From Gordonia polyisoprenivorans (GTDB taxonomy: Bacteria > Actinomycetota > Actinomycetes > Mycobacteriales > Mycobacteriaceae): a stretch of DNA of 64,000 nt. The stretch is from the NCBI RefSeq assembly GCF_017654315.1, contig NZ_CP072203.1, positions 4,836,001 to 4,900,000 of the forward strand. Direction: 5' to 3'. A model generated the notes under the pieces. The model saw only the letters and a list, made by a program, of their open reading frames with translations, searched no databases and was not told where the DNA came from. Position numbers and translations under genes: made by a program. Below are positions 51,262-59,351 of the stretch, in pieces; position 1 is the first letter of the stretch, and each line of letters begins with the position of its first letter.

Positions 51262-52204
51262 CACCGAGTGGCTCGACGACCACGTCGAATTGTTCGCCAT
51301 CCACGCCCTCGAGGGCTCCGAGGCCGACCGATTCGTCGACGAGTACAACGGGCTGACCCCGTTGGAGCGCACCATCTACGACGGCCGTATCGACGAAATC
51401 CACACCACCATGGCCGATTTCGCTGCCGGCTACGCCCTGGCGGCGCGACCGGAACTGCGCGATCGCGTCCTCGATCACGTCTTCTCCGCGCCCGCCGACA
51501 CCACCGGACCGCCCGTCTCTGCACAGGCGTCGTCCTCCGCGGGATCGCCGTCGTGGTCGAGCCCGACCTCCTCGATTTCGACTCCGGCGAGCACCGATAC
51601 CGGTCGGCACACGGCGGTGTCGCCGGTCGCCGGGAAGGACAACCCCGCGTACGCGGCAACCGGTCCGCCCGCTCCGGAAACCCCGACGCCGGAAGGTCCG
51701 GACGACGGCCGGGTCATCGACCTGGCCGCGCGTCGGCGCAGACGAGCCGCAGCCCTGGCCGCCGCGGCGGTCGTCGTGGGCGTGGCGCTCGGTGCCGGTG
51801 TGCTCGTCGGACGACAGACGGCTCCGCAGCCGGCGCCGACGACGACGACGGCCGATCGCAACGTCCTCGACGTCCTGCAGGCACCGGATGCGGTGGTCTC
51901 GGTCGCCCGGCTGGCCGACGATCACGGAGCGATGTCGGTGGTGGCGTCGCGGACCCAGAATCGGGCCGTGGCGGTGCTACGCGATCAGCGCACCCCGCTG
52001 CCCTCGAATCGCACCTACCAGCTGTGGCTGGTCGGCGGCGCGAACGCGCAGCCCGCGTCGGCGGGCCTCGTTCCGGGTTCCGCGGCGAGCGATCCCTTGC
52101 TCATCGAACGCATCGACAACTCTCAGGTTCTGGCCGTCACCATCGAGCCGGAGGGCGGATCAGCGCAGCCGACGACCGACATTCTCGGGCAGGTGTCACT
52201 GTGA
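51254..52204 (+). CDS. rskA: RskA-type anti-sigma factor
   Basis: This 316-aa protein has a cytoplasmic N-terminal sigma-binding part (about 1-80, WLDDHVELFAIHALEGSEAD) and a long low-complexity Pro/Ser/Thr linker. A single membrane helix follows (about 160-180, AAALAAAAVVVGVALGAGVL after basic RRRRAA), then an outer RskA/zinc-finger-less domain (NRTYQLWLVGGANAQPASAG). In the SigK/RskA pair the anti-sigma is removed by regulated proteolysis. The linker here is unusually long. The start overlaps the sigma gene by 8 bp. Confidence 0.85.
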   Translation: MPDTEWLDDHVELFAIHALEGSEADRFVDEYNGLTPLERTIYDGRIDEIHTTMADFAAGYALAARPELRDRVLDHVFSAPADTTGPPVSAQASSSAGSPSWSSPTSSISTPASTDTGRHTAVSPVAGKDNPAYAATGPPAPETPTPEGPDDGRVIDLAARRRRRAAALAAAAVVVGVALGAGVLVGRQTAPQPAPTTTTADRNVLDVLQAPDAVVSVARLADDHGAMSVVASRTQNRAVAVLRDQRTPLPSNRTYQLWLVGGANAQPASAGLVPGSAASDPLLIERIDNSQVLAVTIEPEGGSAQPTTDILGQVSL

Positions 52205-52237
52205 TTCCCGTCCGAGCCGACGTGCTACCCGGTTGAC

Positions 52238-52280
52238 GACGACGACCCCCGGACGCCATCGGCGCGCGGGAGTCGTCGTC
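52238..52280. terminator. Bidirectional terminator between rskA and luxR-type gene
   Basis: GACGACGAC (52238-52246) pairs with GTCGTCGTC (52272-52280), with inner CCCCG/CGGG pairing, in the gap between convergent genes. Confidence 0.65.
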
Positions 52281-52318
52281 GGTCTCGGGTGTACCGGGAT
52301 TGCAGGACGTTGCGCGGT

Positions 52319-52765
52319 TCACCAGTCCTCGAGGCGGGTGATGCCGTCCTGCAGCGCGCGTGCCAGCAGATGGGTCTTCGTCGGCGCGGGGCGACCGACG
52401 GCCGCATACTTCGCCCGGATACGGGCCAGGTGGGTGCTCACGGTCGATGCCGCGATGAACAGTTGCTCGGCAGCCTCGTCCTTCGATTCCGCTGCCAACC
52501 AGGCGAGAAGCACCTCGATCTCGCGCGGAGAGAGCACCGGACGCCGGATCGGCGCGGGCGCGGGCCCGGCGCTGGGCATGACCGGGCGAATCGGCGGCCG
52601 GACCGGTGCGAGCGGGCGCATCCGCAGATGCGAGCCCGGCGCGACCGGCGGTCGATAGTCGGCGATACGGGCCACCGAGGCGCGGGCGTCGCGGGGGTGA
52701 CCGACCGGATGTCCGGGGGCCGGAAGGGGCATGGTGTCCGAGATATCGGAATGCGCGGTCGTCAC
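52319..52765 (-). CDS. LuxR-type HTH regulator with disordered N-terminus
   Basis: This 148-aa protein has a long Pro/Ala/Arg-rich first half with no receiver domain. A LuxR-type HTH follows at the C-terminus (about 80-148): LSPREIEVLLAWLAAESKDE then STVSTHLARIRAKYAAVGRP. I chose the GTG at 52765 because GAGGACC lies about 7 bp upstream; a longer frame begins at 52795. The HTH and its tail (GRPAPTKTHLLARALQDG) closely parallel the end of the response regulator encoded at 53254-53940, so the two are paralogues lying a few hundred bases apart. Confidence 0.8.
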   Translation of the reverse strand: MTTAHSDISDTMPLPAPGHPVGHPRDARASVARIADYRPPVAPGSHLRMRPLAPVRPPIRPVMPSAGPAPAPIRRPVLSPREIEVLLAWLAAESKDEAAEQLFIAASTVSTHLARIRAKYAAVGRPAPTKTHLLARALQDGITRLEDW

Positions 52766-52933
52766 CGTTGGTCCTCGTTCGCTGTCAGGTACCACGGCTC
52801 ACGCGCGTGGATCGCGCTCGCCGTTCGCACTGGGGTCGATCAACTTTCACAGAGAATGTTAAGGCTGCGTTCAGCAACCGAATAGTCCCAACATGGGGGA
52901 CGTCGTTTGCAGATGCAAGGATTAAGCAATTCG

Positions 52934-53257
52934 TCAATCTGTGATCTCGGTACGATCCCGGATCTCGGGCTCACCATTCGCCCGGTAGTCCAGACGTCGC
53001 GCACCGTCGTCAGTGCGCACCACGATCGTGCCGATCGGGTCGCGACCGAGGGGATGGATGCGGACCGTCACCGTGTCGCCGGGTGCCAGTGATCGCACCA
53101 GGTCCACCAGAGCGGCCCGCAGTCCGGCGATGCCCGGATCCCGGGAGGAGTCGACGAGCCCGTGCGCGCCGGGTGCGGCGGGTGCGGCGGATCCACTGCC
53201 GACGAACCGCGCCATGAGCCGCTGAATCCGGGCCTCGCGTGGCCCCATCGAGGTCAT
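52934..53257 (-). CDS. Unrecognised 107-aa protein coupled to the response regulator
   Basis: I recognise no domain. The start overlaps the regulator stop by 4 bp (ATGA), giving MTSMGPREARIQRLMARFVG. The C-terminal half looks like a small beta-rich domain (GDTVTVRIHPLGRDPIGTIV, then DDGARRLDYRANGEPEI). Coupling to a response regulator suggests a regulatory or accessory role. No histidine kinase gene is adjacent. Confidence 0.65.
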   Translation of the reverse strand: MTSMGPREARIQRLMARFVGSGSAAPAAPGAHGLVDSSRDPGIAGLRAALVDLVRSLAPGDTVTVRIHPLGRDPIGTIVVRTDDGARRLDYRANGEPEIRDRTEITD

Positions 53258-53940
53258 CGTGGCGGCTCGGTCTCGTCGCCGTCGCCGTCGCCGCGTCGAG
53301 GCATCGGCAGCCAGCCGTCCTCGATCGCACGCTTGTAGAGGTCGATCTTGGTGCGGGTCGGACGCCCGGCGTCGGCGTACTTGGCGCGGATGCGCTTGAG
53401 GTACTCGTTGACCGTCTCCGCGGTGACCCCGAGCACCGCACCGACGCCAGCGGAGGTCTCCCCCGACGCGTACAGCGCGAGCACCCGCTGCAGTTGGGGA
53501 CTGAGATCGACGGCGGCGAGCTCCGGATCGCCGTCGAGCGCGGCGGCCCATTCGGTGGTCAGCACGGCGCGGCCCTGTCCCGCATCGCGTAGCGCCCCGC
53601 GGATCTCATCCTCCGACGCCGACTTGAGCACCACCCCGAGCGCCCCGGCCTTCGCGGCCGATCGCAACAGCGCCGGATGTTCCCCGGAGGTGTAGACCAC
53701 GGTGCCGATCCCGGCCTCACGGAGCCGGGCGACGTTCTGCCGCGGCGTGGTGCCATCGTCGAGACGCAGGTCGAGCAGCACCACGTCGAGCGGCTCGCCC
53801 GCGGCGAGCACCTCGTCGACCGTCGCCGCCGCACACACCAATTCCAGATCGGGTTCGCCCTCCAGGATGCGCTCGACACCCCAGATCGGCGAGCGGTGGT
53901 CGTCGACCATGCCGACCCGCAACACACCGTCGCCTCGCAT
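53254..53940 (-). CDS. NarL/LuxR-type response regulator
   Basis: This 228-aa protein has an N-terminal receiver-like domain (VGMVDDHRSPIWGVERIL; acceptor Asp in VVLLDLRLDDG at about 57; Thr/Ser switch in VVYTSGEHP; Lys in VVLKSASEDE). It ends in a LuxR HTH (about 150-215, LSPQLQRVLALYASGETSAG, then ETVNEYLKRIRAKYADAGRP). No sensor kinase is nearby, so it is an orphan regulator. The HTH tail parallels that of the 52319-52765 protein. Confidence 0.88.
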   Translation of the reverse strand: MRGDGVLRVGMVDDHRSPIWGVERILEGEPDLELVCAAATVDEVLAAGEPLDVVLLDLRLDDGTTPRQNVARLREAGIGTVVYTSGEHPALLRSAAKAGALGVVLKSASEDEIRGALRDAGQGRAVLTTEWAAALDGDPELAAVDLSPQLQRVLALYASGETSAGVGAVLGVTAETVNEYLKRIRAKYADAGRPTRTKIDLYKRAIEDGWLPMPRRGDGDGDETEPPR

Positions 53941-54116
53941 CGCGCACCGACCTCCCGATTGTCATCACCGACGAATCCCTCAGGTGTCAGATACCACGCA
54001 CATATCCGATCGGCGCTGCTCGTGGCACTGAGAGAAGGCGTTTTTCATCCGATCAGGTGGCTCGATCCCGGCCTCGCCGTGCGGCTCACCGCGTAGTATC
54101 ACCGCGACGGAAAAAG

Positions 54117-54130
54117 TAGAACATGTTCTA
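54117..54130. promoter_or_regulatory. KstR-type operator
   Basis: TAGAACATGTTCTA is a perfect 14-bp palindrome. It fits exactly the published KstR (TetR-family cholesterol regulator) form TNNAACNNGTTNNA of mycobacteria and rhodococci. It lies 33 bp before the acetoacetate decarboxylase-like gene, where it would overlap the promoter or transcription start. Confidence 0.75.
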
Positions 54131-54162
54131 GAACCGACTCACGGCGAGGCGAGGAACCAACG

Positions 54163-54954
54163 ATGACGCACCCTTCCCGACATGACGTATTGGGCTCGAC
54201 GGTGACGATGCCGGTCGAGATCCGGCGCGCACGCTGCTTCGTCGCGGGGTTCACCGCCGACGCGAGGGCGATGCAGACCGCAATCGACGCCGCCGGCGAC
54301 ACCCGTGGCGCGCTGGCACCGCTGCGGATACGTCGCGGCCGGGGTATGTGCATGCTGGTCTTCGTCGACTACATCGACGGCGACCTCGGGCCCTACAACG
54401 AATTCGGGGTCTGCTTCCTCGTCGATCCGACCACGACCGACGACGCCCCCGGCGATTCCCGCCCCGGCGACTCCAGGGCCGGCGGTTCGTGGTCCGGGCT
54501 GCGGTCGCTGTTCGCCGGCGACGCCCGGGCCCTGATCCACCGGCTGCCGGTCGACGGTGAGTTCACCCTCGCCGCCGGACGCGGGATCTGGGGATTCCCG
54601 AAGATCCTCGCCGACTTCGACGTCGACCACGAGTCGACGACCCGGCACGGCCGGGTGAGCGTCGACGGTCGGCTGATCGCCGACCTCACCGTCAAGCCGG
54701 GCATGCCGATGCCCGCATCCTCGGTGGAGACCACGCTGCATGCGTACTCGCAGCTCGACGGCACGCTGCGGATGACGCCGTGGCGACTGCGGTCGATCAC
54801 CGGCACCCGGACCCGGCTCGGCGGTGCCCGCCTGCACCTCGGCGACCACGAGATCGCCGACGAACTGCGCTCTCTCGGCCTGTCGCGGCACGCGCTCATG
54901 ACGACGTCGGTGCGCAGCCTCGCCGTGACCTTCGACGACGCCGAGGTCGTCTGA
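54163..54954 (+). CDS. Acetoacetate decarboxylase-family protein
   Basis: This 263-aa protein of the ADC superfamily has the lysine motif GIWGFPKILADF (Lys147), which corresponds to the Schiff-base region of acetoacetate decarboxylase, and YNEFGVCFLVDP upstream. ADC-like proteins act on beta-keto or related acids; the substrate here is not known. A perfect KstR-type palindrome 33 bp upstream suggests control by the sterol regulator, so a role in steroid or side-chain catabolism is inferred. The ATG at 54163 has GAGGAA about 8 bp upstream. Confidence 0.85.
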   Translation: MTHPSRHDVLGSTVTMPVEIRRARCFVAGFTADARAMQTAIDAAGDTRGALAPLRIRRGRGMCMLVFVDYIDGDLGPYNEFGVCFLVDPTTTDDAPGDSRPGDSRAGGSWSGLRSLFAGDARALIHRLPVDGEFTLAAGRGIWGFPKILADFDVDHESTTRHGRVSVDGRLIADLTVKPGMPMPASSVETTLHAYSQLDGTLRMTPWRLRSITGTRTRLGGARLHLGDHEIADELRSLGLSRHALMTTSVRSLAVTFDDAEVV

Positions 54955-55075
54955 GCAACAACCACGTGCGGGGTGACTCCGCAAGCCGGGGACCCGACGG
55001 ATCGAATCCGTAGACTGGCGGGGTCGTCCCAGCCCCGGTCGCCGACAGCCGCGACCGTCCCCAGCCAGTCAGGCG

Positions 55076-56137
55076 GTGTCGCACGTGAGCAATCTCGAAG
55101 CCCAGCCGGCGGAGGTCGAATGTCGAACCGTCGCCCAGAATTCGGTCGCCCAGAACTCGGTCGCGCAGAACTCCTCGGACGAGAAACGAGGCCGATGGCG
55201 CGTCGAGGTCCTCACCTCGCGTGATGTCCCCCTCGGCGGTCCGCGCGCGATGACCGTCCACCGAACCGTGCCGCAGCGCAGCCGGTCGTTGATCGGCGCC
55301 TGGTGTTTCGCCGACCACTACGGTCCCGACGACGTCTCGACCACCGGCGGAATGGACGTGCCACCGCATCCGCACACCGGGTTGCAAACCGCGAGTTGGT
55401 TGTTCACCGGTGAGATCGAACACCGGGACACCATGGGCAACCATGCGATGGTCCGGCCCGGTGAACTCAATCTGATGACCGCGGGGCACGGCATCGCCCA
55501 CACCGAGGTGTCCACCCCCGACACCACGGTGCTCCACGGCGTGCAACTGTGGATCGCCCTGCCCGCCGACGCCGTCGACACGCCACGGGATTTCGCGCAC
55601 TACGCGCCACCGCTGATCACCGTCGGTGAGGCCACCGCACGTGTCTTCCTCGGGGAGCTGCTCGGCAGCACCTCCCCCGTGCACACCTTCACACCGCTTC
55701 TCGGTGCCGAACTCCACCTACCGGCAGGGGCCGAGATCAGCCTCGACGTCCGAGACGACTTCGAACACGGATTCCTCGTCGACACCGGCCGTGTCGAGAT
55801 CGTGGGCTCCACCGCCCCCATCCTCGAACGCACCCAACTCGGCTACGTCGGACTCGGCGCGAACACTCTCACTCTGCGCAACCACGCCGAACACACCGCA
55901 CGCATCGTGGTGCTCGGCGGCGCACCGCTGAACGAGGACATCGTGATGTGGTGGAACTTCATCGGGCGCAGCCACGACGACATCGTCGCCTTCCGCGAGG
56001 AGTGGATGGCCCACAGTGAGCGCTTCGGTCAGGTGCAGGGATACACCGGTGATATCCAGCACCTGCCCGCCCCCACGCTCCCCGGTACGCGCCTGCGGGC
56101 GCGGGAGAACATGCCGGGGCGGGCGCTGGAGAAGTGA
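55076..56137 (+). CDS. Pirin-family cupin protein
   Basis: This 353-aa pirin has the N-terminal cupin metal ligands in PPHPHTGLQTASW and GHGIAHTEVS (three His and one Glu) and the C-terminal pirin_C cupin (LPAGAEISLDVRDDFEHG). Pirins bind iron; some have quercetinase activity and others act as redox co-regulators. The start is uncertain between GTG 55076 and GTG 55085. The N-terminus carries a three-fold tandem VAQNS encoded by a 15-bp repeat (55130-55174), a feature outside the pirin fold. Confidence 0.9.
   Translation: MSHVSNLEAQPAEVECRTVAQNSVAQNSVAQNSSDEKRGRWRVEVLTSRDVPLGGPRAMTVHRTVPQRSRSLIGAWCFADHYGPDDVSTTGGMDVPPHPHTGLQTASWLFTGEIEHRDTMGNHAMVRPGELNLMTAGHGIAHTEVSTPDTTVLHGVQLWIALPADAVDTPRDFAHYAPPLITVGEATARVFLGELLGSTSPVHTFTPLLGAELHLPAGAEISLDVRDDFEHGFLVDTGRVEIVGSTAPILERTQLGYVGLGANTLTLRNHAEHTARIVVLGGAPLNEDIVMWWNFIGRSHDDIVAFREEWMAHSERFGQVQGYTGDIQHLPAPTLPGTRLRARENMPGRALEK
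55130..55174. repeat. Three 15-bp tandem repeats inside the pirin gene
   Basis: GTCGCCCAGAATTCG, GTCGCCCAGAACTCG and GTCGCGCAGAACTCC follow each other without gap, encoding VAQNS three times. The length is in frame, so copy-number change would not break the gene. Confidence 0.9.
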
Positions 56138-56139
56138 GC

Positions 56140-56184
56140 GCAGGAGGGGTGAACGCAGGAGGGGTGAACGCAGGAGGGGTGAGC
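56140..56184. repeat. Three 15-bp tandem repeats after the pirin gene
   Basis: GCAGGAGGGGTGAAC occurs at 56140-56154 and 56155-56169, and as GCAGGAGGGGTGAGC at 56170-56184. The repeat fills the gap between convergent genes. Each copy looks like a ribosome site followed by GTGA, but no reading frame follows. Confidence 0.9.
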
Positions 56185-56186
56185 GC

Positions 56187-56834
56187 TCAGGTGCCGAGCA
56201 GCCGCGCGAAGTTCGCGATGCCTGCGGACTCGACGGCGGTGTCGCTGTGGTTGTCGTTGTCGGACAACGCATCCGCGACTGCCCGGGTCTGCTGTTTGCT
56301 GCCTTCGAGCAGCGCCGCGAGTTCCCGTGCGGCGCGGTCGATCCGATCACCGAGCGTGGTGGTGTCACCGGAGCCGCCCGCCCAATCCTCGGCGGCGGCA
56401 TAGACACCCGTGGGTACCACGATCATGCGCAGGTAGCCGAACAATGGGCGCAGCGCGTGGTCGAGCACCATCGAATGCCGTGGGCTTCCGCCGGTCGCGG
56501 CGATCAGGACCGGCGTGGCCGCCATCTCGTCGACGTCCACGAGATCGAAGAATGTCTTGAACAGGCCCGAGTAGGACGCGTTGAAGACCGGGGTGGCGAC
56601 GATCAAGGCGTCGGCGCCCTGCACGGTGTCGATGGCCGCGCGGGCGGCGCCGGTGGCGAAGCCCGCGGCCATCGAGCGACCGAGGTCGACGGCGAGATCG
56701 CGGAGATCGATGGTCGTTGTCTGTACCCGGTTCTCACCCAGCGCATCGGTCACCGCCGAGGCGAGCCGATCGACGAGCATCCTCGTCGACGACGGCTCGC
56801 CGAGGCCGGCATTGACCGCGACCAGTCGGATCAT
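56187..56834 (-). CDS. NADPH-dependent FMN reductase (CE1759-like)
   Basis: This 215-aa flavodoxin-fold FMN reductase begins MIRLVAVNAGLGEPSSTRML and contains the binding loops ALIVATPVFNASYSGLFKTF and IAATGGSPRHSMVL. It overlaps the upstream flavin monooxygenase gene by 4 bp and should supply it with reduced FMN. The pair matches the CE1758/CE1759-type two-component systems of corynebacteria and relatives. The C-terminal 45 residues are polar and likely disordered. Confidence 0.88.
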   Translation of the reverse strand: MIRLVAVNAGLGEPSSTRMLVDRLASAVTDALGENRVQTTTIDLRDLAVDLGRSMAAGFATGAARAAIDTVQGADALIVATPVFNASYSGLFKTFFDLVDVDEMAATPVLIAATGGSPRHSMVLDHALRPLFGYLRMIVVPTGVYAAAEDWAGGSGDTTTLGDRIDRAARELAALLEGSKQQTRAVADALSDNDNHSDTAVESAGIANFARLLGT

Positions 56835-57937
56835 GCCTGCACCTCGTGTTCCACGGGCTCCTGCGCGGCATCACGCGCCGCCACCAGCGAGGCATGCGTC
56901 GGTGCATCCGGAACCTCGGCGGGACGTCCGTCGGCGAATCCCTTGCGCAACTCCGGCAGGACCGCGCCGAGTTCGTCGAGTTGTTCGAGGACGGTCTTCA
57001 GCGGCAGACCCGCGTGGTCGATGAGGAACAGCTGGCGCTGGTAGTCACCGAAGGTGTTACGGAAAGACAATGTGCGGTCGACGAATTCGGCCGGGCTACC
57101 CACCGTCAGCGGGGTCTCCCGACTGAAATCCTCCAACGACGGACCATGCCCGTAGACCGGTGCGTTGTCGAAGTACGGCCGGAATTCACGAACCGCGTCC
57201 TGGGAGTTCTTGCGGATGAAGAACTGTCCACCCAACCCGACGATCGCCTGGTTGGCGTTACCGTGCCCGTAGTGCTCGTAGCGTTCGCGATAGAAGTCGA
57301 TCAGACGCTGGAAATGCTCTGCGGGCCAGAAGATGTGGTTCGCGAAGAAGCCGTCACCGTAGTAGGCGGCCTGCTCGGCGATCTCCGGGCTGCGGATCGA
57401 CCCGTGCCACACGAACGGCGCGACGCCGTCGAGGGGTCGGGGCGTCGAGGTGAACGAGGTCAGCGGGGTGCGGAACTTGCCCTCCCAATCGAGCACCTCC
57501 TCGGTCCAGAGCCGGTGCAGCAGATGATAATTCTCGATCGCGAGCGGAATGCCCTGCCGGATGTCCTTGCCGAACCACGGATAGACCGGGCCGGTGTTGC
57601 CGCGGCCGAGCATCAGGTCCACCCGCCCGTCGGCGAGATGCTGGAGCATCGCGAAATCCTCGGCGATCTTCACCGGATCGTTGGTGGTGATCAAGGTGGT
57701 GGCCGTCGACAGATTCAGCGTCGAGGTCTGTGCGGCGATGTAGGCCAGCGTCGTCGTCGGCGACGACGAGAAGAACGGCGGGTTGTGGTGCTCACCGAGT
57801 GCGAAGACATCAAGTCCGATGTCCTCGGCCTTCTTGGCGATCTCGACGATGGCCTTGATGCGCTCGTGCTCGGTGGGAGCAACTCCCGTGGTCGGGTCCA
57901 CCGTGATGTCGCTGACGCTGAAGAGTCCGAATTGCAT
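56831..57937 (-). CDS. Luciferase-like FMN-dependent monooxygenase (CE1758-like)
   Basis: This 368-aa luciferase-like monooxygenase (LLM class, TIM barrel) shows LDVFALGEHHNPPFFSSSPT, HLADGRVDLMLGRGNTGPVY and AYYGDGFFANHIFWP. It uses reduced FMN and oxygen on an unknown substrate. The next gene, overlapping by 4 bp, encodes the reductase. A 24-bp palindrome lies 36 bp upstream of the start and probably controls both genes. Confidence 0.9.
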   Translation of the reverse strand: MQFGLFSVSDITVDPTTGVAPTEHERIKAIVEIAKKAEDIGLDVFALGEHHNPPFFSSSPTTTLAYIAAQTSTLNLSTATTLITTNDPVKIAEDFAMLQHLADGRVDLMLGRGNTGPVYPWFGKDIRQGIPLAIENYHLLHRLWTEEVLDWEGKFRTPLTSFTSTPRPLDGVAPFVWHGSIRSPEIAEQAAYYGDGFFANHIFWPAEHFQRLIDFYRERYEHYGHGNANQAIVGLGGQFFIRKNSQDAVREFRPYFDNAPVYGHGPSLEDFSRETPLTVGSPAEFVDRTLSFRNTFGDYQRQLFLIDHAGLPLKTVLEQLDELGAVLPELRKGFADGRPAEVPDAPTHASLVAARDAAQEPVEHEVQA

Positions 57938-57973
57938 GTCGCGCCTCCTGGGGTTTCGGGACTGTCATCCAGC

Positions 57974-57997
57974 TTAACCGGACCATGGTCCGGTTAA
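57974..57997. promoter_or_regulatory. 24-bp perfect palindrome, operator of the flavin monooxygenase pair
   Basis: The half-site TTAACCGGACCA (57974-57985) is followed directly by its exact complement (57986-57997). Position 36 bp upstream of the monooxygenase start and symmetry suggest a TetR- or MarR-type operator. No such regulator is encoded next to it. Confidence 0.8.
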
Positions 57998-58085
57998 TTC
58001 CGGACACCGGATGACCCGTCTTCCGGGCACGCTGACCTGGGTGAGTTAGTGTGGGCTTACCCGATCCTCGATGGGAGTCAGAATC

Positions 58086-58592
58086 ATGAAGCTTCGGAAG
58101 TCCGTTGCCGCGGCCGCCCTGGCCGGTGCCGCCGTCTTCACCGTCGCCGCCTGCTCGAGCAGCGACGACAACGCCTCCACCACGACCGCGAGCACGTCGG
58201 TGGCCACGAGCGCCGAATCGAGCGCCGCGGAATCCTCCGGCAGTGACGCACCCGCTCCCGCAGATCTCGACAACGCAGCGGCTCAGGCCATCCTGGACAA
58301 GGCACTGAACCCCGACACCTCCAGTGCCGATCTCGACGCCGTCGTCGACACCAGCAGCCCGCTGACCAAGCCCGCGATCCAGGCCTTCGCCAAGGGCTCC
58401 AAGCAGATGGGCTACACCTACAAGGTGACCAAGGTCAGCGGCGACGGCAACGATGCCGCACTGGTGACCTTCGATGTCGGCGGCGCACACTCGGCCAGCG
58501 GACTGCAGATGAAGTTCGTCAAGGTCGACGGAAGCTGGAAGCTCTCCGGTGACGCGGTGACCTTCCTGCAGTCGATGGCCGGCGGTCACTGA
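58086..58592 (+). CDS. Mtb12-like lipoprotein
   Basis: This 168-aa lipoprotein has a signal peptide ending in lipobox FTVAAC (Cys23), a Ser/Thr/Ala-rich linker (about 25-60), and a C-terminal domain (LDNAAAQAILDKALNPDTSS, KVSGDGNDAALVTFDVGG) of the low-molecular-weight antigen Mtb12/CFP-2 type. Function is unknown; these are abundant envelope or secreted antigens. The ATG at 58086 has GGGAG 8 bp upstream; an in-frame ATG at 58071 overlaps that site and is rejected. Confidence 0.87.
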   Translation: MKLRKSVAAAALAGAAVFTVAACSSSDDNASTTTASTSVATSAESSAAESSGSDAPAPADLDNAAAQAILDKALNPDTSSADLDAVVDTSSPLTKPAIQAFAKGSKQMGYTYKVTKVSGDGNDAALVTFDVGGAHSASGLQMKFVKVDGSWKLSGDAVTFLQSMAGGH

Positions 58593-58610
58593 CCACCGAC
58601 GCCGTACTCC

Positions 58611-58646
58611 CGAGCGCCGCACCGGAAGCCTCCGGTGCGGCGCTCG
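58611..58646 (+). terminator. Strong intrinsic terminator after the Mtb12-like gene
   Basis: CGAGCGCCGCACCGGA (58611-58626) pairs perfectly over 16 bp with 58631-58646 around a 4-nt loop (AGCC), 19 bp after the stop. It is the most stable hairpin I saw outside the CRISPR region. It is symmetric but faces the lipoprotein gene. Confidence 0.9.
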
Positions 58647-58794
58647 TGCATCTGCGACCGGTGTGGCTGTAACCGATGCGGCTGGGACCGATCACACTGG
58701 GACCGATCACGCTGGGACCGGATTGCCCGACGCGAGCGCCGGTAGCATGGCAGAACCCGGTGACGGCCGGGACATCGATGCCGAGGGAGGCGCT

Positions 58795-59301
58795 GTGCGA
58801 ACCGATCAGGTCACCCGTCCGATCGCGCCCGCGGTGACCGATCGTCATGCGCGCTGGCCTCAGGTGAACGATCTGGTCGATGAACCCGTGGAACCCGAGA
58901 ACCCGCTCTTCGAGATCCCCAGCGCCCGGAGCGATGTCGTGGACGGGCCGCTGCCGCCGATCGGCGACCTGTGGGGTCGGGCCGAACTCGATCCGATCCC
59001 CGACCTCACAACATCGGGCGTCGGACCTGTCGTCTATCCGCGTGGACGCACCGCTCCGGCGGCAACCGCAGCAGTGGTGTGCGGCGTGGCCTCGGTGCCG
59101 CTGACCCTGGCACTCGGCATCGGTGGGGTGCTGGGCATACTGGCGATCATCCTGGGAGTGGCCGCGGTACGCACGATCCGTCGAACACCGGGCATGCGTG
59201 GCACCGGTCGCGCGGTGGCGTCGATCGTGATGGGGACGGGCAGCGCCCTGGTCGGGCTACCGATTCTCGCGCTCGTCCTGATGGTCGGCTCGCTGCTGTA
59301 G
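58795..59301 (+). CDS. DUF4190-like small membrane protein
   Basis: About 168 aa: an acidic, Pro-rich cytoplasmic first half, then two membrane helices (AAVVCGVASVPLTLALGIGG and MGTGSALVGLPILALVLMVG). They are separated by a short basic loop (RTIRRTPGMRGTGR), the DUF4190 layout. Function is unknown. The start is uncertain. GTG 58795 has GGGAGG close upstream; ATG 58747 and GTG 58663 are in frame, but the sequence before 58747 contains 16-bp direct repeats (GGGACCGATCAC type) that look non-coding. Confidence 0.7.
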   Translation: MRTDQVTRPIAPAVTDRHARWPQVNDLVDEPVEPENPLFEIPSARSDVVDGPLPPIGDLWGRAELDPIPDLTTSGVGPVVYPRGRTAPAATAAVVCGVASVPLTLALGIGGVLGILAIILGVAAVRTIRRTPGMRGTGRAVASIVMGTGSALVGLPILALVLMVGSLL

Positions 59302-59302
59302 A

Positions 59303-59331
59303 GCCGCGCGCGGCACTAAGTGTGCGCGCTG
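59303..59331. terminator. Bidirectional terminator
   Basis: GCGCGC followed by GCAC (59306-59316) pairs with GTGT/GCGCGC (59320-59329) across a 3-nt loop, between convergent genes. Confidence 0.6.
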
Positions 59332-59351
59332 CTGTCGCAGGCCGGGACGGA

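Noticed and set aside
54117..54130. The palindrome as a LexA (SOS) box
   Set aside because: The actinobacterial LexA box has GAAC-N4-GTTC; here the spacing is N2, which matches KstR instead.
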